The notes: generated by a model not told the origin, from the sequence alone. Positions 42,768-51,539 are shown, counted from the stretch's first letter. The stretch is 64,000 bases of DNA from Inhella gelatinilytica (GCF_016093295.1 NZ_JAEDAL010000003.1:248001-312000), one strand, 5' to 3'. A program made the numbers and translations.

Positions 42768-43949
42768 ATGAGCGAGCAGGTTTTTGTCACCGGGGTCGGC
42801 ATGATCCCCTTCACCAAGCCCGGTGCCAGCGAGCCCTACCCCCAGATGGCCGCGCGGGCGGTTCAGGCGGCGCTGCAAGACGCGGGGCTGGACTACAGCC
42901 AAGTGCAGCAGGCCTATGTCGGCTATGTGTACGGCGACTCCTGCGCCGGCCAGCGGGCGCTTTATGAGGTGGGGCTGAGCGGCATCCCCATCCTCAACGT
43001 CAACAACAACTGCTCCACGGGGTCCACCGCCCTGTTTCTAGCCCGCCAGGCCGTTCAAAGTGGCGCCGCCGACTGCGTCCTGGCCCTGGGCTTTGAACAA
43101 ATGGCCCCTGGCGCACTGGGCAGTGTGTTCACCGACCGCCCCACCGCCTTTGACCGCTTTGACACGCTGACGAACGAACTGGTGGACGTCGAGCTGCCCT
43201 TGGCGCTGCGCTACTTTGGTGGGGCGGGCTTGGCCCACATGCAGCAGTACGGCACGGAGTTGCGCACTTTTGCTCAGATCCGCGCCAAAGCCAGCCGCCA
43301 CGCGGCCCACAACCCGCTCGCCCTGTTTCGCACCGTGGTCACCGAGGACGAGGTGCTGGCCGCCCCCACGATCTGGCCCGGCGTCATGACCCGGCTGATG
43401 GCCTGCCCGCCCACCTGCGGGGCCGCCGCCGCCCTGCTCTGCTCGGAATCCTTCGCGAAACGGCACGGTCTGAGCACCGCGGTCCGCATCAAGGCCCAAG
43501 CCATGACAACGGACCGCCCCGCCACCTTTGAAGCCCGCGACATGCGCGAGCTCGTGGGCTTCAGCATGGCGCGCAGCGCCGCCCTGCAGGTGTACGAGCA
43601 GGCCGGGGTGTCGCCGCAGGAAGTGCAGGTGGTCGAACTGCACGACTGCTTTGCCCAGAATGAGTTGCTCAGCTATGAGGCCCTGGGGCTGTGCCCAGTC
43701 GGCGGCGCCGAGGCCTTTGTGCGCGCCGGTGACAACACCTACGGCGGCCGCGTGGTGACCAACCCCTCGGGCGGCCTCCTGTCCAAGGGCCACCCGCTGG
43801 GCGCCACGGGTCTCGCCCAGTGCACAGAGCTGGTTCAACAGCTGCGGGGCCAGGCCGAGCGCCGCCAAGTCGAAGGCGCCCGCTTGGCGTTGCAGCACAA
43901 CCTGGGCCTGGGTGGGGCTTGTGTTGTCACCCTCTACGAGCGCACCTGA
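42768..43949 (+). CDS. Thiolase-like lipid-transfer protein (SCP-x type)
   Basis: This 393-residue thiolase-fold protein has a reactive Cys in NNNCSTGSTALFLARQA, HDCFAQNELLSYEALGLC with His, and SKGHPLGATGLAQCTELV. Proteins of this branch act in beta-oxidation or sterol side-chain breakdown and often lack the second Cys of normal thiolases, as here (the end is LGLGGACVVTLY, which has a Cys). The acyl-CoA dehydrogenase gene follows 48 bases later, so they probably form one pathway. Confidence 0.87.
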   Translation: MSEQVFVTGVGMIPFTKPGASEPYPQMAARAVQAALQDAGLDYSQVQQAYVGYVYGDSCAGQRALYEVGLSGIPILNVNNNCSTGSTALFLARQAVQSGAADCVLALGFEQMAPGALGSVFTDRPTAFDRFDTLTNELVDVELPLALRYFGGAGLAHMQQYGTELRTFAQIRAKASRHAAHNPLALFRTVVTEDEVLAAPTIWPGVMTRLMACPPTCGAAAALLCSESFAKRHGLSTAVRIKAQAMTTDRPATFEARDMRELVGFSMARSAALQVYEQAGVSPQEVQVVELHDCFAQNELLSYEALGLCPVGGAEAFVRAGDNTYGGRVVTNPSGGLLSKGHPLGATGLAQCTELVQQLRGQAERRQVEGARLALQHNLGLGGACVVTLYERT

Positions 43950-43997
43950 ACCTCCCTCCCTGCCCTCCTGCCCTCCTGCCCTTCAAAAGAGCCACCC

Positions 43998-45164
43998 ATG
44001 AACGACCTCGGCCTGCCCCCGCCCCGCTGGATGAACCCCGATTTGGCGCTGTACCGTGACATGGTGCGGCGCTTCGTTCAAACCGAAGTGGAGCCCCATG
44101 AGGAACGGTGGGCCCAGCAGCAGCATGTGGACCGCGAGACCTGGCAAAAGGCTGGCGCCCTGGGCCTGCTGCTGGCCGATGTGCCCGAAGCCTTCGGCGG
44201 CGCCGGGGGCGACTTCAGCCACATGGCCGTCCTGTTCGAAGAACTGGCCCTGGCCGGCGACCGCGCCTTCGGGGTGCACGTGCACGCCATTGCCGCGCAT
44301 TACCTGCTGAACCAGGGCACGCCGGAGCAAAAGGCGCGCTACCTGCCCCAACTGGCCAGCGGCGAGATGATTGGCGCCATCGCCATGAGCGAGCCTGCAG
44401 CGGGCTCCGACCTGCAGGGCATTCGCACCCGCGCGCTGCTGGAAGACGACGGACAGCATTACCGCATCACCGGCTCCAAGATCTTCATCTCCAACGGCTA
44501 CCTGGCGGACCTGATCGTCGTCGTGGCCCGCACCGACCCGCGTCCCGAAGCCGGCTCGCGGGGCCTCTCCCTCTTCTTGGTGGAGACCCGGCAGGTTCAG
44601 GGGTTTCGGGTGGGCCGCATCCTGGACAAGCTGGGGCAAAAGGGCCAAGACACCTGCGAGCTTTACTTTGACGACGTGCGCGTTCCCGCCAACGGCCTGC
44701 TGGGCGGTGTCGAGGGACGGGGCATGGCCCACCTGATGAGCGAGCTGCCGTACGAGCGCACCATGCTCGCCGTCAGCGCGCAGGCCAGCATCGAGCGAGC
44801 GCTACGCCTCACGGTGGAGCACGTCAAACAGCGCAAAGCCTTTGGAAAGGCTTTGATCGAACTGCAGAACACCCGCTTCAAGCTGGCCGAGGTCAAAACC
44901 CAGGCCGTTGTGGGGCGCGCCCTGGTGGACGACTGCATCTGCCGCCTCGTGGCCGGCACCATGGACACCACGACCGCTTCCATTGCCAAGCTTTGGCTCT
45001 CTGAAGCCGAGGGGCGCGTCATCGACGAATGCCTGCAGCTCTTTGGCGGCTACGGCTACATGACCGAATACCCCATCGCCCGCATGTACGCCGACGCCCG
45101 GGTTCAGCGCATCTACGGCGGCACCAGCGAAATCATGAAAGAAATCATCGCCCGCTCGCTCTGA
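43998..45164 (+). CDS. Acyl-CoA dehydrogenase
   Basis: This 388-residue flavoprotein introduces the alpha,beta double bond in acyl-CoA. Signature sequences are GAIAMSEPAAGSDLQGIRT, ITGSKIFISNGYLADLI, RKAFGKALIELQNTRFKLAE, FGGYGYMTEYPIARMYADAR and IYGGTSEIMKEIIAR, which includes the catalytic Glu. Chain-length specificity is not evident. It is downstream of the thiolase-like gene. Confidence 0.94.
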   Translation: MNDLGLPPPRWMNPDLALYRDMVRRFVQTEVEPHEERWAQQQHVDRETWQKAGALGLLLADVPEAFGGAGGDFSHMAVLFEELALAGDRAFGVHVHAIAAHYLLNQGTPEQKARYLPQLASGEMIGAIAMSEPAAGSDLQGIRTRALLEDDGQHYRITGSKIFISNGYLADLIVVVARTDPRPEAGSRGLSLFLVETRQVQGFRVGRILDKLGQKGQDTCELYFDDVRVPANGLLGGVEGRGMAHLMSELPYERTMLAVSAQASIERALRLTVEHVKQRKAFGKALIELQNTRFKLAEVKTQAVVGRALVDDCICRLVAGTMDTTTASIAKLWLSEAEGRVIDECLQLFGGYGYMTEYPIARMYADARVQRIYGGTSEIMKEIIARSL

Positions 45165-45170
45165 GCCGCC

Positions 45171-45434
45171 TCACCGCCACCAGCCGAAGCCAGGCCAGGC
45201 CTTGCGCACCTCGCGCAGGCACTGCTGAACCCAATCCTGTTGGGGGGCGGTTAGGGGGCGGCAGTCCCGGCGCACCGCCAGCACGACCTGCCCCAACTCA
45301 CCCAAGAGCTCGGTCGACGTGGTCCAGACGCCGTCCAGCACCGCCTCCAAGCGCGCGCCATGCGCCGGGAAGCCACTCGCGCGCAAGGACGCGGCAAGCA
45401 TCCGAAAAGGCTGAGAGCTGATGGGCTCGGACAT
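45171..45434 (-). CDS. Small hypothetical protein
   Basis: This 87-residue protein begins MSEPISSQPFRMLAASLRAS and ends with a Trp-rich tail (WPGFGWWR). It looks helical and soluble, with no recognised domain. It converges on the acyl-CoA dehydrogenase gene with 6 bases between stops and is divergent from the DUF3034 gene. It is kept because its frame has normal codon bias and fits between its neighbours. Confidence 0.55.
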   Translation of the reverse strand: MSEPISSQPFRMLAASLRASGFPAHGARLEAVLDGVWTTSTELLGELGQVVLAVRRDCRPLTAPQQDWVQQCLREVRKAWPGFGWWR

Positions 45435-45504
45435 GGCCGCTCCTGATTTGCATCCAAACGGTGGCGCACAGCGTATGGCTAGAAGTGTCACCCCTTCAAT
45501 CGCC

Positions 45505-46398
45505 ATGAAACCCACGATCCTGAGCCTTCTAACCCTGACCCTGCTCAGCGCTGCCGCCCACGCGGCCGACGGCAAGCTGCTGCTGACGGGCGGTGTTTCC
45601 ACCATCGACGGGGCCGCAGGCGGCGGCCTCAGCCCCTGGGCCCTGACCGGCACCTACGCCAGTGAAGGCCAATGGGGCGCCAGCGCCTTTGTCACCCACC
45701 TTCGCGCCCCCGACTACCGCTTGACCGTCGCCGGCGCGGCCCTGGCCTGGGACGAGCGCCTGGAGCTGTCCCTCGCCCGCCAACGCTTGGACACCCGGCA
45801 GAACTTGGCTCCGCTCGGCCTGGGAGGCTTGCAGCTGCGCCAGGACATCGTGGGCGTCAAATGGCGCTTTGCCGGCGAAGCCATCTTGGACGCCGACCGC
45901 TGGATGCCCCAGCTCGCCCTGGGCGCCCTGCACAAGCGGGCCCACGCGGGGGCCTTCGCCCCCACGCTCTTTGGGCCCTTGGGTGCGCGCCGCTCGGACA
46001 CCGAGCTGTACCTGGCGGCCACCAAGCTGTGGCTGGCCCAAAGCCTGCTCACCAATGTGACCCTGCGCGCCAGCCGGGCGAATCAAAACGGTTTGCTGGG
46101 CTTTGGTGGTGCGCAGGACCGCCGCTGGGAGGTCCGCCCCGAGGTTTCAGCGGCCCTGCTGCTTGCCCCGGAATGGGCGCTCGGCTTCGAAGCCCGTGCC
46201 AAGCCCAACAAGCTGGAGCGCAGTGTCCTGGGGGACGGCGCGCTGCGCGAACGCGACTGGTTCGACGTCTTCGTCGCCTACGCGCCCAACAAGCGGGCCT
46301 CTCTCACCGCCGCCTGGGTCGATGTGGGCGCGATTGCTCCGGCCCTCAATCCCAAGCGCCAACGCGGCGCCTACCTCTCCCTGCAACTCAGCCACTGA
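45505..46398 (+). CDS. DUF3034 outer-membrane beta-barrel-like protein
   Basis: This 297-residue protein has a signal peptide (ILSLLTLTLLSAAAHA) and beta-strand rich sequence with alternating aromatic residues, as in outer-membrane barrels: GTYASEGQWGASAFVTH, LTVAGAALAWDERLELSLAR, and a final strand RGAYLSLQLSH. It matches DUF3034. The function is unknown, but it is the first of a run of genes (haemoglobin, sigma factor, cupin) on the same strand. Confidence 0.83.
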   Translation: MKPTILSLLTLTLLSAAAHAADGKLLLTGGVSTIDGAAGGGLSPWALTGTYASEGQWGASAFVTHLRAPDYRLTVAGAALAWDERLELSLARQRLDTRQNLAPLGLGGLQLRQDIVGVKWRFAGEAILDADRWMPQLALGALHKRAHAGAFAPTLFGPLGARRSDTELYLAATKLWLAQSLLTNVTLRASRANQNGLLGFGGAQDRRWEVRPEVSAALLLAPEWALGFEARAKPNKLERSVLGDGALRERDWFDVFVAYAPNKRASLTAAWVDVGAIAPALNPKRQRGAYLSLQLSH

Positions 46399-46404
46399 TC
46401 TCCC

Positions 46405-46839
46405 ATGCAACGCCTCACGCTCCCCTTCGCGCTGGCCCTCGCGCTGATGCTCCTTGCCCTCCCCGTCCACCCCGCCCGTGCGGACGACAGCCTCTACCGC
46501 GCCTGGGGCGGGAAAGCGGGCATCCGGGCCGTCATGGACGACTTTGTGGCTCGCCTCCCGGCCCACCCACGGATCGGCCGCCGATTTCAAGGCGTGGATG
46601 CCCAGCACCTCAGCAGCCAGCTGACCGACCAACTCTGCGAACTGGCTGGGGGCCCCTGCCAGTACAACGGCCCGGATATGGCGGCCGCTCACGAGGGCAT
46701 GGGTTTGAAAAAGCCCGAGTTCACCGCCCTGGTGGAGGTGCTTCAAGAGGCCATGGCCGCCCGCGGCATCGCTTTCTCCGACCAAAACCGCATGCTCGCG
46801 CGGCTGGCCCCCATGCACCGAGACCTGCTGGAGAAGTGA
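46405..46839 (+). CDS. Secreted group 1 truncated haemoglobin
   Basis: This 144-residue protein begins with a signal peptide (LALALMLLALPVHPARA) and then a short globin: LYRAWGGKAGIRAVMDDFVARL, LTDQLCELAGGPCQYNGPDM and AAAHEGMGLKKPEFTALVEVL, where the His is the likely proximal haem ligand. A secreted location is unusual for group 1 globins, which are normally cytoplasmic and detoxify nitric oxide or bind oxygen. It is 6 bases after the DUF3034 stop. Confidence 0.87.
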   Translation: MQRLTLPFALALALMLLALPVHPARADDSLYRAWGGKAGIRAVMDDFVARLPAHPRIGRRFQGVDAQHLSSQLTDQLCELAGGPCQYNGPDMAAAHEGMGLKKPEFTALVEVLQEAMAARGIAFSDQNRMLARLAPMHRDLLEK

Positions 46840-46928
46840 ACCACAATGGCGGCTTCGCCATGACCGCCCTGATGGCTTGTGAGGGGCTGCGGCCTCAGCC
46901 GCGCCCGCTGTGCCGGGGGCCTCTTTTG

Positions 46929-47588
46929 ATGGACGATCCCGCTGGCCTGTCCGCCTCCGGGCTTGCGGCTGAGCCCCAAGCGGCCTCGGCCCAAGCCAGG
47001 CTGCGGCCGGCCGACTCCGCCCAGCTCCAGGCCTGGTTGATAGCCGTGGCCGAGCAGGACGCCGCGGCTGAAGCCGCCTTCGCCCAGCTCTATCGCTGCT
47101 TGGCCCCGCGCGTGCATGCGCTAACGCTGCGCATCCTGCGGGATGCTGCGGCCGCAGAGGAAGCGGTGGAAGACTGCTTTTGGCAAATCTGGCGCCAGGC
47201 CGCCCGCTTTGACCCCGCCCGAGGTCCAGCCGAGGCGTGGGTGCTGACCCTCGCGCGCAGCCGTGCACTCGACGCCTACCGCGCGAACCAGCGTGCCCGT
47301 GCGGATGTGCTCTCCCTCGAAGCCCTGCAGGACTGCGGGCAGGCCCCGCCAGACGAGGTGGAGCGGGACACCGCCACCTTGCTTGATGCGGCTCGCCATC
47401 ACGCGGCCCTGCATCAGGCCCTGCTCCAGCTGGCGGCGCTGCCCCGTCAGTTGCTGGCCTTGGCCTTCTTCCGCGGGCTCACGCACGACGAAATCGCGCT
47501 TCAAACCGGCTTGCCCCTGGGCACCGTCAAATCGCACATCAAGCGAGCGCTGACCGCCCTCAAGCCTCACCTCAGGGGCCCCGAATGA
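46929..47588 (+). CDS. ECF sigma factor paired with a ChrR-like cupin
   Basis: This 219-residue sigma factor has region 2 (FAQLYRCLAPRVHALTLRIL, EEAVEDCFWQIWRQAARFD) and region 4 (LAFFRGLTHDEIALQTGLPLGTVKSHIKRAL). The arrangement with a cupin-type anti-sigma (ATGA overlap) resembles RpoE-ChrR of Rhodobacter, which responds to singlet oxygen or organic hydroperoxides. ATG at 46929 is taken; an ATG at 46860 is an alternative. Confidence 0.85.
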   Translation: MDDPAGLSASGLAAEPQAASAQARLRPADSAQLQAWLIAVAEQDAAAEAAFAQLYRCLAPRVHALTLRILRDAAAAEEAVEDCFWQIWRQAARFDPARGPAEAWVLTLARSRALDAYRANQRARADVLSLEALQDCGQAPPDEVERDTATLLDAARHHAALHQALLQLAALPRQLLALAFFRGLTHDEIALQTGLPLGTVKSHIKRALTALKPHLRGPE

Positions 47589-48430
47589 ACACCGCACCCC
47601 TTCCCACCGACGCGCTGAGCGAAGCCCCGCCGCACGCCCATGCCCGCGCTCCGGAGCCCGGTCCTGCGGCCGAGCTGCTGCTGGCCCTGGCGAGCGAGGG
47701 CTTACCGCCGCCGCTGGGCCTGAGCGAGCGCCTGAGCGCTCGCATCGCTGCGCAGCGCGCTGCCAACGCGCCACTGGTGACGCTGCACCAGCCCCTGCAG
47801 CGCCGGTCGCTCCAGCCCTGGGGGCCCGGGGTGAGGGCCTGCGCGCTGCACGGCAACAGCTGGTTGGTGGAGGCCGAGGCCGGCAGCGCCTTGCCGGCCC
47901 CGACGGCGCCGCTGGAACTGCTCGTTCTGGCCGGCTCAGTGGCCGTGGCGGGCCAGCCCTTGAGCTTAAGCACCGCCGGGTACGCCCTGCTGCCGGCTGG
48001 GCAGGCCCTCACCGCCCTCGGCGCGGTGCGCCTCTATTGGCGGGAGCACCGCGCGGGCCCCTTCAGCGCCCCGGACCAAGCCTTGCTGCGCACGCCGCAG
48101 GACTGGCAGCCCCTGCGCGACGGCGTGTCCATCTGCCCGCTTCACGGCGAGGGGGCGGCGGTTTCGCTGCTGGCGCGCCTGCAACCGGGTGCGCGCGTGC
48201 CGGCACACCCGCACGGCATCGACGAGGAATGCCTGATGGTCGAGGGCGATCTCTTCCTCGGCGATGTGCTGCTGCGCGAGGGGGAATACCAATTCGCCCC
48301 CGCCGGCTCCCAGCATGGCGACTTGTTCGCCGATGCGCCCTGCCTGCTCTTCTTTCATGGCGCCATTGAGGCGGCCGCCATCGACAACCCGCATCGTGTC
48401 AGCCTGGGCTGGCCCCCCTTGGGGGGCTGA
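47585..48430 (+). CDS. Cupin-domain ChrR-like anti-sigma factor
   Basis: This 281-residue protein has an N-terminal anti-sigma-like region, then two cupin-like domains. The second is clear: PAHPHGIDEECLMVEGDLFL with His/Glu metal ligands and QFAPAGSQHGDLF. The N-terminal zinc-binding motif of ChrR (H-x3-C-x2-C) is not present, since there is no CxxC, so it may use another release mechanism. It overlaps the sigma gene by 4 bases. Confidence 0.78.
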   Translation: MNTAPLPTDALSEAPPHAHARAPEPGPAAELLLALASEGLPPPLGLSERLSARIAAQRAANAPLVTLHQPLQRRSLQPWGPGVRACALHGNSWLVEAEAGSALPAPTAPLELLVLAGSVAVAGQPLSLSTAGYALLPAGQALTALGAVRLYWREHRAGPFSAPDQALLRTPQDWQPLRDGVSICPLHGEGAAVSLLARLQPGARVPAHPHGIDEECLMVEGDLFLGDVLLREGEYQFAPAGSQHGDLFADAPCLLFFHGAIEAAAIDNPHRVSLGWPPLGG

Positions 48431-48450
48431 GCCCCGAGCTGGGCCGAGGC

Positions 48451-49125
48451 TTAGTAGATGTCTTGCGGCTGCTGAAACGCCGCCTTGGCGCGGCGCGGCA
48501 GCACCTGGGTCGAAACCCGCACCGGCGCCATGCCCTCCGCCACCACCACCGTCTGCACCGGCGTTTCAACCAGCTCATCGCCGTGCCAAACACGCAGCCG
48601 CGCCGAGCCCGGCGGCACCTGCGACAGTTTGGCATTCCCGTCCGCCGCCGAGACCGCCGCCCACGGCGAATCCGTCACATACAAATGCCCCCGCATGGAA
48701 CCATGCAGGTGGCACCCCAGCAAGTGCGGCCCGGTTTCCGTGAACACGCGCTGCTGGCTGGAGGGTTCGGCCCCCGCCTTGCGCCCTGAGAGCCGGAAGG
48801 CATAGCCCTGGTTCGGGTCCAAATACTGCCCGCCCGGCGCCGACAGCCCGCCTCGCACATGGTGGTCCCAGCGGTCCAGGTTGGTGAACTTCACCTTGGT
48901 GCTGGTGTGCACCAAGCTGACCGTGGGGACGAACTTCATCTTTTCCTGCGCGATCGTGACCTCGGCTTTGGGCACCGGCCGCGGGCCCGGAACCGTGGTC
49001 TCCAGCACCACCACGGCATCGGCCAAAGGCTTGCCTTCGCGGTCGAGCACCAAGACCTCCAAATCGGCTGTCCATCCTGCCATGGAGAACGCAGCCAAAC
49101 ACAGACCCAGACCCACTGCTTTCAT
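48451..49125 (-). CDS. Secreted cupredoxin (plastocyanin-like) protein
   Basis: This 224-residue protein has a signal peptide (KAVGLGLCLAAFSMAGWTA) and a type 1 copper site: VKFTNLDRWDHHVRGG gives the first His, and GPHLLGCHLHGSMRGHLYV gives the Cys, His and Met ligands. Proteins of this type are often labelled methylamine-utilisation-like. It is convergent with the sigma/cupin pair (20 bases between stops) and divergent from nothing near. It probably carries electrons in the periplasm. Confidence 0.83.
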   Translation of the reverse strand: MKAVGLGLCLAAFSMAGWTADLEVLVLDREGKPLADAVVVLETTVPGPRPVPKAEVTIAQEKMKFVPTVSLVHTSTKVKFTNLDRWDHHVRGGLSAPGGQYLDPNQGYAFRLSGRKAGAEPSSQQRVFTETGPHLLGCHLHGSMRGHLYVTDSPWAAVSAADGNAKLSQVPPGSARLRVWHGDELVETPVQTVVVAEGMAPVRVSTQVLPRRAKAAFQQPQDIY

Positions 49126-49243
49126 GCAACCTCCGATGCGGTGAAGCGGCCCATGATGCCAGAGGACATCTGTTTTCCCCATGGCGAAAAGCCCACCCTC
49201 CCCCTGCGGCCCACCGCGGGCAATCGCCCCCTGAAACACCCGT

Positions 49244-49726
49244 TCAGGGCAGCCGACTGAAGTAGTTCTTTCGCACCACCGGTCGGCCATCTGCTGTGAA
49301 GTGCGCCACCGTTTCCACCATGGTTTGGCCCCCAGGCTCCACGGTGTAGATCCGCGTGGAGGCGGGAGCGCCATTCTTTGCCAACTGCATGATCAAAACC
49401 TCGGGTCGAGGCATGGTGGTGGCCGACATGTCCGCTTCAAAGTTCGCCTTTACTGCCGTTGGCGTTCCGTCCAGTGGCGTGACGCCTTCGGCCTCCAGAC
49501 GTGCCCCGGCCGGGTCCACCACCTCCACCCGCAAACGCAATTGCTGGGCGTCGGCTTGGGCAAAGGTCAGCGTCACGCTCCGCGGGCGCGCCGCCGGCGG
49601 CATGGGTAAACGCGAGGTATCAACAGCCCATGCCCCCATAAGGGTCTCGCTGGGTGCGGATTCGGCACGGACTGCACCCAAAACCACCCCCAACCCAATC
49701 AGCCAACAAATCACCGAACGCCTCAT
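49244..49726 (-). CDS. Secreted hypothetical protein
   Basis: This 160-residue protein has a signal peptide (RRSVICWLIGLGVVLGAVRA), then a beta-rich body (PRSVTLTFAQADAQQLRLRV, ETVAHFTADGRPVVRKNYF). No family is recognised. It overlaps the upstream GNAT gene by 4 bases (ATGA), so the two are probably translated together. Confidence 0.65.
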   Translation of the reverse strand: MRRSVICWLIGLGVVLGAVRAESAPSETLMGAWAVDTSRLPMPPAARPRSVTLTFAQADAQQLRLRVEVVDPAGARLEAEGVTPLDGTPTAVKANFEADMSATTMPRPEVLIMQLAKNGAPASTRIYTVEPGGQTMVETVAHFTADGRPVVRKNYFSRLP

Positions 49727-50226
49727 GCAGTGGTCCTCCAAACGTCTCTGTGGGATCGGATCAGGGGGGGCAATCGCTTGCCCAGACAAACCGCCTCGGG
49801 TCGACCCACGTACCGCCCGAAGTTGGGGATGACACGGTAACCATGCCGCTCATAGAAGGCAATCGCCCGGGTGTTCACCCGGCGAGTCTCCAGCCAGATC
49901 TGCTCGTAGCCCCACGCCGTGGCTTTGCGCTCCAAAAACGCCAGCAAGGCTGCCCCTGCCCCTTTTGTCCCAGGCGCTGCGAACATGCGCTTCAACTCGG
50001 CCACGCCGGGCTCCAGCGGGCGCAAGGCGCCGCAAGCCACGGCCACGCCATTGCCCGCACGCCCCAAGGCGAACCCCGCCCTGGCGACTCGAACGTCTTC
50101 GGCATCGAACGAAGCCGCGCCGCTGCTGCCCGTGATGGTGGCCAACGTGGCACCCAACTGAGCCAAGAGGGCTTGCGCCTCCGCCCCGTCGGGATCCGTG
50201 AGTTCAATGTGAAGTTCGATCGACAT
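49723..50226 (-). CDS. GNAT-family N-acetyltransferase
   Basis: This 167-residue protein has the GNAT acetyl-CoA-binding part ELKRMFAAPGTKGAGAALLAFL and the C-terminal ETRRVNTRAIAFYERHGYR with conserved Tyr. The substrate is unknown. It is not flanked by attC sites, unlike the GNAT gene at 51044-51532, and is coupled to the secreted protein gene by a 4-base overlap. Confidence 0.87.
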   Translation of the reverse strand: MSIELHIELTDPDGAEAQALLAQLGATLATITGSSGAASFDAEDVRVARAGFALGRAGNGVAVACGALRPLEPGVAELKRMFAAPGTKGAGAALLAFLERKATAWGYEQIWLETRRVNTRAIAFYERHGYRVIPNFGRYVGRPEAVCLGKRLPPLIRSHRDVWRTTA

Positions 50227-50273
50227 GGGGATGACCACTCAAGGCCAAAGATCCAATCCAAAGGTCCAGGGTT

Positions 50274-50627
50274 TCAAGGCGCATTCGCCCGCATGGTCGC
50301 CAGTGCCTTGAGGCACTGAGCGCGGTTCGCATAAATCAAATATTCGCTGCTGGGCGATGCCCGGCACTGGTGGTAGGCCCCCTGCAAGCCAAAGGCGGCG
50401 CCGCTTGCATGAAATTCACACCTCTGAAACCCATCGAGATCCCTCAGCCGAATCACGCGGCACTGGGCCTCCTCAGGCTTCAGCCAGTCGAATCCCACAC
50501 CGCCGACCACCTTGAACTCACCGGCGTTGGCCGCGCCGACCGCCAGCCCGGTCAGCCACGCCAACGCCAGCCGGCGCCAGGCTGCAGAGGGCGGAGCAAA
50601 GCCTGGCACGGCGTTAAAACCAAACAT
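50274..50627 (-). CDS. Small secreted hypothetical protein with cysteines
   Basis: This 117-residue protein has a signal peptide (RLALAWLTGLAVGAANA) and four Cys in the mature part (EAQCRVIRL, FQRCEFHAS, AYHQCRASP, AQCLKALA), which probably form two disulfides. No family is recognised. Its 5' end overlaps the GFA gene by 14 bases. Confidence 0.6.
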   Translation of the reverse strand: MFGFNAVPGFAPPSAAWRRLALAWLTGLAVGAANAGEFKVVGGVGFDWLKPEEAQCRVIRLRDLDGFQRCEFHASGAAFGLQGAYHQCRASPSSEYLIYANRAQCLKALATMRANAP

Positions 50628-51003
50628 CCTTGATGCACTTGCCGTCCGAAGGCAAGTCTTCCCACCGGTCCAGGCCATCGAAGTGGTCAATGCGCACCTG
50701 CGCAATCGGCCCGGGCTCCGTCATCCGCAGGTTCACGGCCATCCGCCGTCCACCCTGGGCATCCGGCTGCAACGACCGCCAGTGCGTGACGCCGCCACAC
50801 CTTGGGCAAAAGTTGAAACTGAGTGCAGCGCCCCGAACGTAGGGCGTGGTCTCGCCCTCGACCCGGATGTTCTCCCCTTCATAACCGTAGGCCCACAACA
50901 CCCCGTATCGGCGGCAGGCCGTGCAGTTGCAGGCGGTCGCGGACTCTGGCACCTCATCAAGCTGCCAACGAGCCGATCCGCAGTGACAAGTTCCTTCCAG
51001 CAT
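50614..51003 (-). CDS. GFA-family (glutathione-dependent formaldehyde-activating-like) zinc protein
   Basis: This 129-residue protein has the GFA zinc ligands: GTCHCGSARWQL at the start, CNCTACRRYG in the middle and FCPRCGGVTHW later. Such proteins bind two zinc ions; the original glutathione-formaldehyde role has been questioned for many homologues. The gene follows the GNAT gene by 41 bases, with no attC between. Confidence 0.88.
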   Translation of the reverse strand: MLEGTCHCGSARWQLDEVPESATACNCTACRRYGVLWAYGYEGENIRVEGETTPYVRGAALSFNFCPRCGGVTHWRSLQPDAQGGRRMAVNLRMTEPGPIAQVRIDHFDGLDRWEDLPSDGKCIKDVWF

Positions 51004-51043
51004 CGGTTGCTCCTTTTCTTTCTCGGTAACAAAGCCAACCGCT

Positions 51044-51532
51044 TCAGCTACGCCTCGCCACAAAGCCGGTCTTGCCCTCACGACTGAAGCCCGCACCCTC
51101 ATAAAAGCGCAGCGTCGCGGCGTCCTTTCGGCCCGTGAGCAACATCACCTTGTAGCAGTTGTTCGCCCAGGCAAAACCAAGGGCTTCTTGCAACAACCTC
51201 GTTCCCCAGCCCTTGCCACGCGAGGAGGCTCGGGTCACCACATTCTCAATAAGGGCGTAGGGGCGGCACCCACGCGTGAGGTTGGGCACCAGCACGATCG
51301 TGCAACTGGACACGAGCAGATCCCCCTCGTAGCCGCCGAAGTACCGGATTCGAGGGTTCTGGAGCGCCTCGCGCCATACCGCCTCGGCGTTCGCCCGATC
51401 AGGCGGCGGGTCGTTCTCGTGCAGGTGGGCATACAGCCCAAGCAGGGCCTCAAGATCCGACTCGTGAAGCTCACGAACCCCCAAGGCAGCAGCAACCGTT
51501 TCAGCTGAACGGCCAGTGGGGCTCGGACTCAC
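51044..51532 (-). CDS. GNAT-family N-acetyltransferase at the distal end of the integron array
   Basis: This 162-residue protein has LIENVVTRASSRGKGWGTRLLQEALGFA (acetyl-CoA site) and GRKDAATLRFYEGAGFSREGK, typical of GNAT. The GTG at 51532 is preferred, since an upstream TTG at 51544 lies inside the recombination core GTTGGGC. The gene begins 8 bases after that core but has no recognisable attC after its stop, so it is either the last gene of the array, with a lost attC, or chromosomal DNA next to the insertion. Confidence 0.82.
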   Translation of the reverse strand: MSPSPTGRSAETVAAALGVRELHESDLEALLGLYAHLHENDPPPDRANAEAVWREALQNPRIRYFGGYEGDLLVSSCTIVLVPNLTRGCRPYALIENVVTRASSRGKGWGTRLLQEALGFAWANNCYKVMLLTGRKDAATLRFYEGAGFSREGKTGFVARRS

Positions 51533-51539
51533 TTTGATG

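Noticed and set aside
51003-51045. Possible sixth attC between the GNAT and GFA genes (GGTAAC and GCCAAC motifs)
   Set aside because: The interval is only 41 bases, the core motifs do not fit RYYYAAC/GTTRRRY as a pair and no fold-back arms exist.
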